39,395 bases of DNA from an uncultured Polaribacter sp. (GTDB taxonomy: Bacteria; Bacteroidota; Bacteroidia; Flavobacteriales; Flavobacteriaceae). A program made the translations under genes and the position numbers. The stretch is taken from contig CANMHT010000004.1 in the NCBI GenBank assembly GCA_947497755.1, positions 273,589 through 312,983 on the forward strand, written 5' to 3'. This document shows, piece by piece, positions 29,801-35,751 of this stretch. The notes beneath the pieces were generated by a model. It saw only the letters and a program-made list of their open reading frames with translations. It did no database searches and was not told the origin of the DNA. How positions within the stretch are numbered: the first letter of the stretch is position 1; the number at the start of each line of letters is the position of its first letter.

Positions 29801-30824
29801 CTCCTTTCAATCCCTGAATACCTTGAATTCCCTGATCGCCTTTATCTCCCTTATCACCTTTTGCACCATCTAATCCATTAGCACCAGCATCTCCTTTATC
29901 TCCTTTTAATCCCTGAATACCTTGGATTCCCTGATCGCCTTTGTCACCTTTTGCTCCGTCCAATCCGTTAGCACCAGCGTCACCTTTATCGCCTTTTGCT
30001 CCATCTAATCCGTTAGTACCAGCGTCTCCTTTATCTCCTTTTAAACCCTGAATACCTTGGATTCCTTGATCGCCTTTGTCTCCCTTATCACCTTTTGCTC
30101 CGTCTAATCCGTTAGCTCCTGCGTCTCCTTTATCTCCTTTTAATCCCTGAAAACCTTGGATTCCCTGATCTCCTTTGTCTCCCTTATCGCCTTTTGCACC
30201 ATCCAGTCCGTTAGCACCAACGTCTCCTTTATCTCCTTTTAAACCCTTATCACCTTTGTCACCTTTTGCGCCGTCTAATCCATTAGCACCAGCGTCACCT
30301 TTATCGCCTTTTAACGAAGCTAAGAACTGAGTTTGAGTACCAGTATTTCCAGCATCTAACCATAATTCGTAAGCAGATTTTCCGTCCAATCCTTTTTTAG
30401 GTAACAAACTAGACAAATCAACTGTTAATTTTCTACCATCCTTAAAGTCTAAACTTAACTTTGAGCCAGACATAATAGAAAAATCTATAATGCTATACTC
30501 TTCATCTATCTTTTTTGTAAGTGCATTAATTTCTGAAGTATTGATTATTTGCTCCCATTTATTAGTTCGCCAATAATAATATCCTGGGCTAACATCTGAA
30601 ATTGTTGCTGTATTATAAATTAATAAACTTTCAACATTTCCATTATCAATTGAAGAAACGTCTGTTGCGCTTTTTAAAGCAACTCTTGGTAATAAAACTC
30701 CTTTGTTTGTTGATCGGATATCTAGTTCTGATGACTTATTTGGATTTAATGTTCCAATTCCGATTTGCGAAAAAATTGAAGTACTATAGCATAGCACAAG
30801 TACGAAGAATAATTTATATCTCAT
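23859..30824 (-). CDS. Giant collagen-like repeat protein with YadA-head-like and coiled-coil regions
   Basis: 2321 residues. Signal peptide 1-19 (ends SIFSQ). The N-terminal region (20-172) ends with the linker SAYELWLDAGNTGTQTQFLA often found before collagen-like tracts. Residues 173-1255 are 361 uninterrupted Gly-X-Y triplets without proline. Residues about 1355-1610 hold about 14 YadA-head-like repeats (S.NIAIG..AL..NTTG), expected to form a trimeric left-handed beta-roll. Residues about 1640-2210 hold repeated fibre units (V.IGNP....SEKLYVDGNIKT type). The tail (about 2215-2321) has the Bacteroidota fibre-end pattern (FKTLKEVDAFIKRHNHLPGV) and a C-terminal coiled coil. A long trimeric surface stalk is inferred. 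No T9SS sorting domain is seen, so the anchoring route is unclear. The HK/LytTR pair lies directly upstream with a phased repeat array. Confidence 0.93.
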   Translation of the reverse strand: MRYKLFFVLVLCYSTSIFSQIGIGTLNPNKSSELDIRSTNKGVLLPRVALKSATDVSSIDNGNVESLLIYNTATISDVSPGYYYWRTNKWEQIINTSEINALTKKIDEEYSIIDFSIMSGSKLSLDFKDGRKLTVDLSSLLPKKGLDGKSAYELWLDAGNTGTQTQFLASLKGDKGDAGANGLDGAKGDKGDKGLKGDKGDVGANGLDGAKGDKGDKGDQGIQGFQGLKGDKGDAGANGLDGAKGDKGDKGDQGIQGIQGLKGDKGDAGTNGLDGAKGDKGDAGANGLDGAKGDKGDQGIQGIQGLKGDKGDAGANGLDGAKGDKGDKGDQGIQGIQGLKGDKGDAGANGLDGAKGDKGDKGDQGLKGDKGDTGANGLDGAKGDKGDKGDKGDQGIQGIQGLKGDKGDTGANGLDGAKGDKGDKGDKGDKGDQGIQGIQGLKGDKGDAGANGLDGAKGDKGDKGDKGDQGIQGIQGLKGDKGDAGANGLDGAKGDKGDKGDQGIQGIQGLKGDKGDAGANGLDGAKGDKGDKGDKGDQGIQGIQGLKGDKGDAGTNGLDGAKGDKGDKGDKGDQGIQGLKGDKGDTGANGLDGAKGDKGDKGDQGIQGIQGLKGDKGDAGANGLDGAKGDKGDKGDKGDQGIQGLKGDKGDAGANGLDGAKGDKGDKGDQGIQGIQGLKGDKGDTGANGLDGAKGDKGDKGDQGIQGLKGDKGDAGANGLDGAKGDKGDQGDKGDQGIQGIQGLKGDKGDAGANGLDGAKGDKGDKGDKGDQGIQGIQGLKGDKGDAGANGLDGAKGDKGDKGDKGDQGIQGIQGLKGDKGDAGANGLDGAKGDKGDKGDQGIQGVQGLKGDKGDAGANGLDGAKGDKGDKGDKGDQGIQGIQGLKGDKGDAGANGLDGAKGDKGDKGDQGIQGIQGLKGDKGDAGANGLDGAKGDKGDKGDKGDQGIQGIQGLKGDKGDAGANGLDGAKGDKGDKGDKGDQGIQGLKGDKGDAGANGLDGAKGDKGDKGDKGDKGDQGIQGIQGLKGDKGDAGANGLDGAKGDKGDKGDQGIQGIQGLKGDKGDAGTNGLDGAKGDKGDKGDKGDQGIQGIQGLKGDKGDAGANGLDGAKGDKGDQGIQGIQGLKGDKGDAGANGLDGAKGDKGDKGDKGDQGIQGIQGLKGDKGDAGANGLDGTKGDKGDKGDQGIQGIQGLKGDKGDAGANGLDGAKGDKGDKGDKGDQGIQGLQGLKGDTGANGLKGDKGDKGDKGDAGSNATVTTTNGITGSVTGLVTEVSLGGNLTAPTTIGTNATQTLSITGLQTGTETDVILLTPTGVLKKGNLSVLGGADLRLLGVNNHITKDAGIGSNGSSLGSGTNNIGIGKGTFSSIVSASSNIALGTNSANGITTGTYNVLLGYDSGKGIETQHHNVGIGQNTLKASGVGSHNIAIGKDVLSNSTTHAVIGIGYHALKSNTTGSLNIAIGSEALTSNTTRSQNIAIGPKALKNSTGSENIAIGSSSGLENTTGDSNIFVGIGSGRNSETGNNNISIGKEAFSSNVSGSQNLAFGNYALENNNTGTKNTAYGIFSLQANTSGDSNIAIGYQSGNLLTTGSKNIIIGYESQVPNITGDNQLNIGSFLFGTNVNSAATTTGVSDGKFGISALTPKERLHVGGKSFDSDFLLEGLTPYTILNSMKYEDVAPNAKVAGLAYISSNDDADAHTVTNASAAIHFQGAELHSSTTKGTNIIFSTTKSGTTTLKDQMTIRQDGKVVIGNSADPIVDKLEVFGNIKTTGAFENGVMKATDELMVNTTINATERTNNNIRIKVDGKLKATEGVIIGVPETTYSGAFTEKLYVDGTTTVTESMTIGTLGATPANRLTVNGHVDTSGKLTVGGAVINNTSEANVNLKVKDGGIKASGDIISEATMFAETIKVNAASSALAPGTKFIVGGDVKITGKTINEGVLGVGTTNPSAGFQMDVNGKVKISDNTIFTSGIVGIGTLTPDSDLKLHVSGKGKVTDKLIVGNPLAASVASSDKLYVDGNIKTNGNTITTGSVTAGNGMKVTTGRLVIGDPGSTPSEKLYVDGSIKATTSIEATGDIDSGGNLTTTGTIKTNSGNVEIPAGNLAVNSSINSSENTDGVKLKLVGNSKIVGNSSISGDLVLGNPATPTDPTKVATGETFRLHIGGDVRSTGKVIIGNPSLPLPGNPADGVGNIKLEVEGTIRATSKLYSGTTQYPDYVFEKYNKGTSKLNKKYEFKTLKEVDAFIKRHNHLPGVTPIHKIEKTKDGYLINITEMSVQTLEKVEELYLYTIEQQTQIELLKKENADLKSRLLRIEKLLKIQK
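27060..30308 (-). repeat. Tandem collagen-coding minisatellite, 32 units of about 99-108 bp
   Basis: The basic unit encodes GLKGDKGDAGANGLDGAKGD-KGDKGDQGIQGIQ (11 triplets, 99 bp). Units vary by whole triplets (7 to 13), chiefly in the number of GDK and GIQ triplets. I counted 32 NGLDG-bearing units plus one degenerate last unit; the triplet total (361) agrees with the nucleotide span. Synonymous codons differ between units (for example Ala GCT/GCG/GCA, Leu and Gly codons) while the protein stays constant. Confidence 0.95.
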
Positions 30825-30905
30825 GTTAGGGCATTTAAATATGAAAATTATACATCTTTAAAACACAAGTTTGTACTTGAGTTGGATGTCAAATTTCATC
30901 ATCTA

Positions 30906-30977
30906 ATCCCTAATTAGATGGATTATCTTCCGAAGAGAATCTTATTGCTTCCGAAAAACAAATACAAGATTCCTAAA
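30906..30977. promoter_or_regulatory. Array of four direct repeats phased at exactly 21 bp (putative LytTR operator)
   Basis: On the plus strand TTCCGAA occurs at 30928 and 30949 (CTTCCGAA both times), TTCCTAA at 30970 and the weaker TCCCTAA at 30907: starts 21, 21 and 21 bp apart. In the direction of transcription the core is TTMGGAA. The array lies between the LytTR regulator stop (30999) and the collagen-like gene start (30824), the same position as the array at 6438-6510 but with a different core sequence. LytTR regulators bind direct repeats with about this period. An 8-bp hairpin (30900-30907 with 30913-30920) overlaps the weakest copy. Confidence 0.7.
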
Positions 30978-30998
30978 CTATTTTTAAGATAAAATCTG

Positions 30999-31751
30999 CT
31001 AAAAAACGCTTTGCATCGCTTCTAAAAAGTCGCTCTTTTTATCTTTAGAAATCGGTAAAGGCCTGTTATTCAACATCATTAAATAACCACCATCTTCTTT
31101 TACAAACTTTTTTACATGGGTTAAATTGACCAAATATGATCTATGATTTCTAAAAAAGTATGCGTGGTCTTTCAGTTGGTCAATAAAATGTTTTAAGGGT
31201 TTGGAAATCATTTCTACACTTCCATCTTTCATAAATACTTTAGAATACATTCTATCAGCTTCAAAAAAGAGAATATCATCATACGAAACAAAAATGATTC
31301 CTCTTGGAACTTCTAATGCGACAGTACTTTTAGTAATTTGATTAAAAGTAGTTTTTAAATTATCTATTTTAGTTTCAACTCTATCTGACTTTATTCTTTC
31401 TATTGCTTTATTTACTGCTGCTTGTAAGTCTTCAATATCAATTGGCTTTAACAGAAAGTCAATAGCAGATAATTTAAAAGCTTTTAGCGCATATTCTTCA
31501 TAGGCTGTTGTCATGATAAGCTGGAATGTGATTTTTTCATTTTGAAAGAAATCAAGAATTTCAAGTCCAGAATTTCTAGGCATCTCTACATCTAAAAAAA
31601 CAATATTTATGTTTTCTTTTTTTATGATTTCAACACCAGATTCTAAATCCGATGCTTGAAAAATTTGAGTTATTTCTTTACATCTTTCAAGTATAATGCT
31701 TTCTAATAATATTCTTGCTTTTCTTTCATCATCAATAATTACTATCTTCAT
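30999..31751 (-). CDS. LytTR-family two-component response regulator (second)
   Basis: 250 residues. Receiver domain at about 1-120, with D7-D8 acidic pair, phospho-acceptor D54 (in VFLDVEMP), T81/T82 and K102 (LLKPID). A linker joins it to a C-terminal LytTR domain at about 145-245 (GIIFVSYDDILFFEAD, then FFRNHRSYLVNL). The start codon is four bases after the stop of the LytS-type kinase, so the pair is cotranscribed and almost surely cognate. Its likely target is the collagen-like gene 175 bp downstream, by way of the four 21-bp-phased repeats beyond its stop codon (inference). Confidence 0.96.
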   Translation of the reverse strand: MKIVIIDDERKARILLESIILERCKEITQIFQASDLESGVEIIKKENINIVFLDVEMPRNSGLEILDFFQNEKITFQLIMTTAYEEYALKAFKLSAIDFLLKPIDIEDLQAAVNKAIERIKSDRVETKIDNLKTTFNQITKSTVALEVPRGIIFVSYDDILFFEADRMYSKVFMKDGSVEMISKPLKHFIDQLKDHAYFFRNHRSYLVNLTHVKKFVKEDGGYLMMLNNRPLPISKDKKSDFLEAMQSVF

Positions 31752-31755
31752 GTAG

Positions 31756-34695
31756 TTATAGGGGTATAATTATCAGTACTTCTGTACCAAGTGAATTTTG
31801 CTTTTTGTCGTATAAATCTCTAATCTTTACAGCAATCTTTTTGGTTCTCGAATTGTTTAATAACTGAATTCTATTTTTGTTAGCCATTGAGAAAAATGGC
31901 TTGTGTATTTTTGATCTTTTTTTGTTAATAATAGCTGCTGCATCTCTTCCTATTCCATTATCAACAATTAAACATTCTATACTATTCGTTGCTGTATTTA
32001 ATTGAAAAGAAATACATAATTCTTTAGCACCTTTTTTATGAAACAAACCATGTTTTAATGCATTTTCTATATAAGGTTGAATGAATAAAGACGGAATAAA
32101 AATTTCGTTAATATCTATGTTTTCATCAATTTTTAAATTGATTAAAAGTTCATCTTCAAACCGATCTTTCTCTAGCTCTAAATACAATTGTAATGCATTC
32201 AATTCTTCTTTTAACAAGACCTCTGAATTTCTACTATGATTTAAGTATGTTCTAATTAACTTAGAGAATTTAGACAGGTACATACTAGCATTGTATTTTT
32301 CATTTAGATAAATGTACTCTTGTATAGAATTTAATGCGTTAAACACAAAATGAGGATTCATTTGAGAACGTAGATTCTCTAATTGAGATAAGATCAATTC
32401 TTTTTCTACCTTTTCTTTAGCTACCAGTTCTTTTTGTCTTTTTAAAACCGACTTAAACTTTATATACAAATAACAACAAAAGCCTATAAAAATGAGTAGG
32501 TAAAACCACCATTGCAACCAAAAAGGTTTTTTAGTAATAATTTGGATTCTTTGCACATCTCCTTCGGTCCCGTCTTGATGTTCTGCTTTTACTTCAAAAG
32601 TAAAATTCCCATAAGGTATTAATGGATATCTTGCAATCCCAGTTGCTGTTGTTGTCCAGTTTTTTTCAAGATTTTTTAAGCGATACTTATATTTTATTTT
32701 CTCTTCTGATTTAAAGCCATTAGAGTTAAAGGTAAGTTGAATGCTATTTGTCTTATAATCTAAATGATAAACACTATCAATTGCCGTTTTATTATCTTTA
32801 ATTTGAATGGAAGTAAAATATACTTGAGGCTTCTTACTTTTATTTATTACATAAGCCTTGTTAATTTTTACTATACCATTATTCCCTGAGATATAAATAT
32901 TTTTTTCATCATTTACTATAGCAGTAGCGGTTAAAATCGATAATTCATCTTTTAGAATTAATGTTCGTATTTTATTCTTTTCTCTATCATAATATTGAAC
33001 ACCTAAATCTGTTACAATGATTAAGTTATTGTTATCATTGATTAGTTTTGAAGAGCTATTGGTTAGCAATCCTTTTTCTTTATTTAAAGTATATTTTATT
33101 TTATCATCAACAATTCCAACGATACCATTATTAAAGGTTGATATCCAAATAGTTTGATCAATAGTTTCAGTAAAATCCATTCCGTAAATAGATTTACCTT
33201 CTAAAGTAACCTCTTGTTTCTCTTTAAAAATATCTCCATAATATATACCATCAACAAAACTTGTATAAAGTTTCTTTTTTGAAGTATAAATATGACCATA
33301 GGTTCTTTTTCCTCTAAGTATAGTACTTAAGACTTCAATTCTTTTTGTTCTATTATAGTTAGGAATGGTAATTTGACGTTGTTCTTTTTTATTTTTTTCT
33401 TCAATTAATGGATTAACAACTATAGAAGAAACCCCACTCCCAGAAACCAACAATTCTCCTTTTTCTGAAACACTAATGGTTTTTGTAGTTGTAAAAAATT
33501 TTGATCTGTATACATTCTTTTTATTTAAATCCCAGATAAATGAACCATAATCTTGACTGATGTATATTAATTGATTTTTTTCATCATAGGCAAAATCACA
33601 AACCCTACTTTTCATTAGTTTTGTAGAAGATATCTCATTGGTCTCTATATTGATGATCCCTATTTCTCCTGTATAAGTTCCAAAAATCAAATAGTTTTCA
33701 ATTTTTTCTAAAGCAGAAATCTTTTGTAAGTTTTTAGGTAAATCATACTTTAAAATATTTAGGTTAGGATAAATAAAAAAGCCATTAGATATGGTAGAAA
33801 ACCAATGATTCCCATTCGAATCTTTAATACTACTGGTTACAAATTCGTTTTCTAACAATGTTTGCTTATAAACCAATCCATTTTTAGATTTATAAAATTG
33901 CAATACTCCTCTATTAGTACAAAACCATACAAACTCTCCTAAATCAACTACCTTAATAATTTCTCGCTCTACAAAATATCTAGAATAGTCTTGTTTTTTA
34001 AATTGCTTTGTTTTAGAATTAAATAAAAATACTTTTGAATTATAAAATCCTCGTTCTGGTCTATATTTACTAGAGATAACATATAAACTATTGTTTACAG
34101 AATAAATTCCTTTAAGTTCTTTTTCAAAATTTTTAAAAACAACTTTTGAATTTTCATCATAAACTTTACTTCCACTGATATAGAATAGTTTATTCTCATT
34201 TTTAACTATTCCAATTGTATTCGAAATTTTTTTAAAACGATTAAGTTCCGTTATCTCTTTTGTTTTTAAATCAACTCCGTATACATTCATTTGAGTAGTT
34301 ATACTCAATTTTTCATTATCAATAGCATATCTAGGTAAAAAACTTTGTACTTTATCTTGAATATCAACAAACAATTCCATTTTATCTTTCTCTATAAAGA
34401 AAAATTGTCCTGTTAAATTGTTACACCATATTTTACCTTCACTATCTTTCTTTAAATGAAAAACAGAAAGTCCTCTTTTTTGGGGATGTGTATATTTTTT
34501 GAAAGTTTTTCCATCATATCGATACAATCCTTTATCAGCAGCCAACCAAATATATCCTTCATTATCTTCAATTACATCATAAAATTCTACATCAGGAAGC
34601 CCTTCTTTTTCAGACAAATGAATAGATACTGGTTGTTGTGCTTGTATCGTTAATGACAAAGCAAATAAAAAGAATAGGAATATATTTTTATACAA
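31756..34695 (-). CDS. Propeller-type sensor histidine kinase, LytS/His_kinase class, TTG start
   Basis: 979 residues. The frame opens two codons before a TTG at 34695, which is the only start that keeps the signal peptide (MYKNIFLFFLFALSLTIQAQ), so a TTG start is very likely. Periplasmic two-component-regulator propeller at about 22-630 (first blade GYIWLAADKGLYRYDGKTF), Y_Y_Y domain at about 640-715, and transmembrane helix at about 727-746. The cytoplasmic His_kinase domain has RSQMNPHFVFNALNSIQ with phospho-acceptor His782, N box PYIENALKHG and G box VDNGIGRDAA, all intact. This class (PF06580) normally pairs with LytTR regulators, as here with the gene four bases downstream. The ligand is unknown; propeller kinases in Bacteroidota often sense glycans. 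Confidence 0.94.
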   Translation of the reverse strand: MYKNIFLFFLFALSLTIQAQQPVSIHLSEKEGLPDVEFYDVIEDNEGYIWLAADKGLYRYDGKTFKKYTHPQKRGLSVFHLKKDSEGKIWCNNLTGQFFFIEKDKMELFVDIQDKVQSFLPRYAIDNEKLSITTQMNVYGVDLKTKEITELNRFKKISNTIGIVKNENKLFYISGSKVYDENSKVVFKNFEKELKGIYSVNNSLYVISSKYRPERGFYNSKVFLFNSKTKQFKKQDYSRYFVEREIIKVVDLGEFVWFCTNRGVLQFYKSKNGLVYKQTLLENEFVTSSIKDSNGNHWFSTISNGFFIYPNLNILKYDLPKNLQKISALEKIENYLIFGTYTGEIGIINIETNEISSTKLMKSRVCDFAYDEKNQLIYISQDYGSFIWDLNKKNVYRSKFFTTTKTISVSEKGELLVSGSGVSSIVVNPLIEEKNKKEQRQITIPNYNRTKRIEVLSTILRGKRTYGHIYTSKKKLYTSFVDGIYYGDIFKEKQEVTLEGKSIYGMDFTETIDQTIWISTFNNGIVGIVDDKIKYTLNKEKGLLTNSSSKLINDNNNLIIVTDLGVQYYDREKNKIRTLILKDELSILTATAIVNDEKNIYISGNNGIVKINKAYVINKSKKPQVYFTSIQIKDNKTAIDSVYHLDYKTNSIQLTFNSNGFKSEEKIKYKYRLKNLEKNWTTTATGIARYPLIPYGNFTFEVKAEHQDGTEGDVQRIQIITKKPFWLQWWFYLLIFIGFCCYLYIKFKSVLKRQKELVAKEKVEKELILSQLENLRSQMNPHFVFNALNSIQEYIYLNEKYNASMYLSKFSKLIRTYLNHSRNSEVLLKEELNALQLYLELEKDRFEDELLINLKIDENIDINEIFIPSLFIQPYIENALKHGLFHKKGAKELCISFQLNTATNSIECLIVDNGIGRDAAAIINKKRSKIHKPFFSMANKNRIQLLNNSRTKKIAVKIRDLYDKKQNSLGTEVLIIIPL

Positions 34696-34888
34696 ATTTT
34701 AGGGGCTAAAAATAAAGTAACGAAAATAAAAATTAATACTAAATTAACCTTAAAATTCACTTATATTTTATCAAAAAAAATACGACATATCAAAATAGCA
34801 GCTTTTATAAAGAACCTTTCTTTTCTTTAGTTATCGGCTTTTTTTTATGTAATATTGTTGTTTCAAATAATACTATTTTATCAAGAAG

Positions 34889-35242
34889 ATGACACTTCAA
34901 AATCTAGTTGGAGAATATAAAATAATTGGATCAAACCAAGATCAAAACAAAGTAAACTACAAAGGTTTACTTTCCTTAAAATTAGACCAATACAATCGAG
35001 TTGTTGCTAAATGGACAATTCACAAAAACCAAATACAAACTGGAATTGGTTTTCTAAAAAATAACATTTTAGCAATTAATTTTCAATACTTAGGAAAAGA
35101 CCTAAATACTTATAAAGGTACGGTAATCTATAAGTGCATTACTAATGATATTCTAGAAGGTTTTTGGTTTGAAGAGTTTGGAGATCCGAACTTTCTAGGT
35201 AGCGAACAATGTTTTAGAATAAAAGAAGAAGAAATTAATTAG
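34889..35242 (+). CDS. Small conserved-looking protein of unknown function
   Basis: 117 residues, cytoplasmic by absence of a signal peptide. The alternation of hydrophobic residues (GLLSLKLDQYNRVVAKW, then GIGFLKNNILAINFQYLG) and an ending GFWFEEFGDPNFLGSEQCFR suggest an all-beta, lipocalin-like small barrel, but I do not recognise a family. It reads divergently from the kinase at 34695 and ends two bases before the YchJ-family gene, with which it forms an operon. Codon use fits the neighbours. Function unknown. Confidence 0.8.
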   Translation: MTLQNLVGEYKIIGSNQDQNKVNYKGLLSLKLDQYNRVVAKWTIHKNQIQTGIGFLKNNILAINFQYLGKDLNTYKGTVIYKCITNDILEGFWFEEFGDPNFLGSEQCFRIKEEEIN

Positions 35243-35244
35243 CC

Positions 35245-35613
35245 ATGCAATGTCCTTGTAATCCTCAAAATATTTATGACGAATGCTGCAAAAAAGCACA
35301 TCTAGATATTCATTCTGTTACTACAGCAGAAGTTTTAATGCGCTCTAGGTATTCTGCTTTTGTTTTGGCAAATATCAATTACTTACAATTAAGCCACCAC
35401 TCCTCTACAAAGCCTACAAATAAAGAGAAAAAAGAAATTTTACAATGGACTAAATCTGTTGACTGGATAAAACTTGAAGTACTAAACACTACCAACAATA
35501 CAGTAGAATTCAAAGCTTATTTTATTGAGAACGGTAGACTCAACTTTATTCATGAAAATTCCTATTTTGAAAAGGAAAATAATCATTGGGTTTATGTTAC
35601 TGCAAAAAATTAA
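35245..35613 (+). CDS. YchJ-family SEC-C motif protein
   Basis: 122 residues. The N-terminus carries the SEC-C-like zinc-binding cysteines C3, C5, C14 and C15 (CPC, then ECC), followed by the family segment TAEVLMRSRYSAFVLANINY and a cystatin/NTF2-like alpha-beta fold ending HWVYV. Length and pattern match the YchJ/UPF0225 family, whose biochemical function is not established. Start codon is two bases after the previous stop. A housekeeping-type gene among surface-protein genes. Confidence 0.93.
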   Translation: MQCPCNPQNIYDECCKKAHLDIHSVTTAEVLMRSRYSAFVLANINYLQLSHHSSTKPTNKEKKEILQWTKSVDWIKLEVLNTTNNTVEFKAYFIENGRLNFIHENSYFEKENNHWVYVTAKN

Positions 35614-35659
35614 TTTCACAACTACCTAACTATTAAACAATTAATTTACTATGTTTTAT

Positions 35660-35699
35660 CGAAATTCTTCGGTAAAGACATTCACATTTTGTACTTTTG
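35660..35699 (+). promoter_or_regulatory. Candidate promoter of the choice-of-anchor-L giant gene
   Basis: TACTTTTG at 35692-35699 matches the Bacteroidota -7 element TAnnTTTG, 52 bp upstream of the ATG at 35752. A dyad CGAA-N4-TTCG (35660-35671) is centred about 40 bp upstream of the predicted start point and may be a regulator site. The usual -33 TTG is not clear. Confidence 0.5.
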
Positions 35700-35751
35700 C
35701 AGCAGTTCCCCAGAACTTTTTATAACCTCTATAAAAAATTTTGATAGAAAA

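Noticed and set aside
27060..30308. CRISPR-like array
   Set aside because: The regular repeats are in-frame Gly-X-Y codons with no unique spacers and no cas genes nearby.
6367..30873. Shared 8-mer CAAACTTG (minus strand) at 6374-6367 and 30873-30866 near both LytTR-cassette giant genes
   Set aside because: Its distances to the start codons (about 25 and 42 bp) and to the repeat arrays (about 66 and 34 bp) differ, so it is unlikely to be a common promoter element.
30900..30920. Hairpin CATCTAAT/ATTAGATG after the LytTR gene as a terminator
   Set aside because: Eight A/T-rich pairs without a T-run; it overlaps the weakest of the 21-bp repeats and is more likely part of that A/T-rich gap.
34696..34888. 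Divergent promoter elements or a LytTR repeat array between the kinase and the plus-strand genes
   Set aside because: No TAnnTTTG match on either strand and no phased repeats could be found; the gap is simply A/T-rich.
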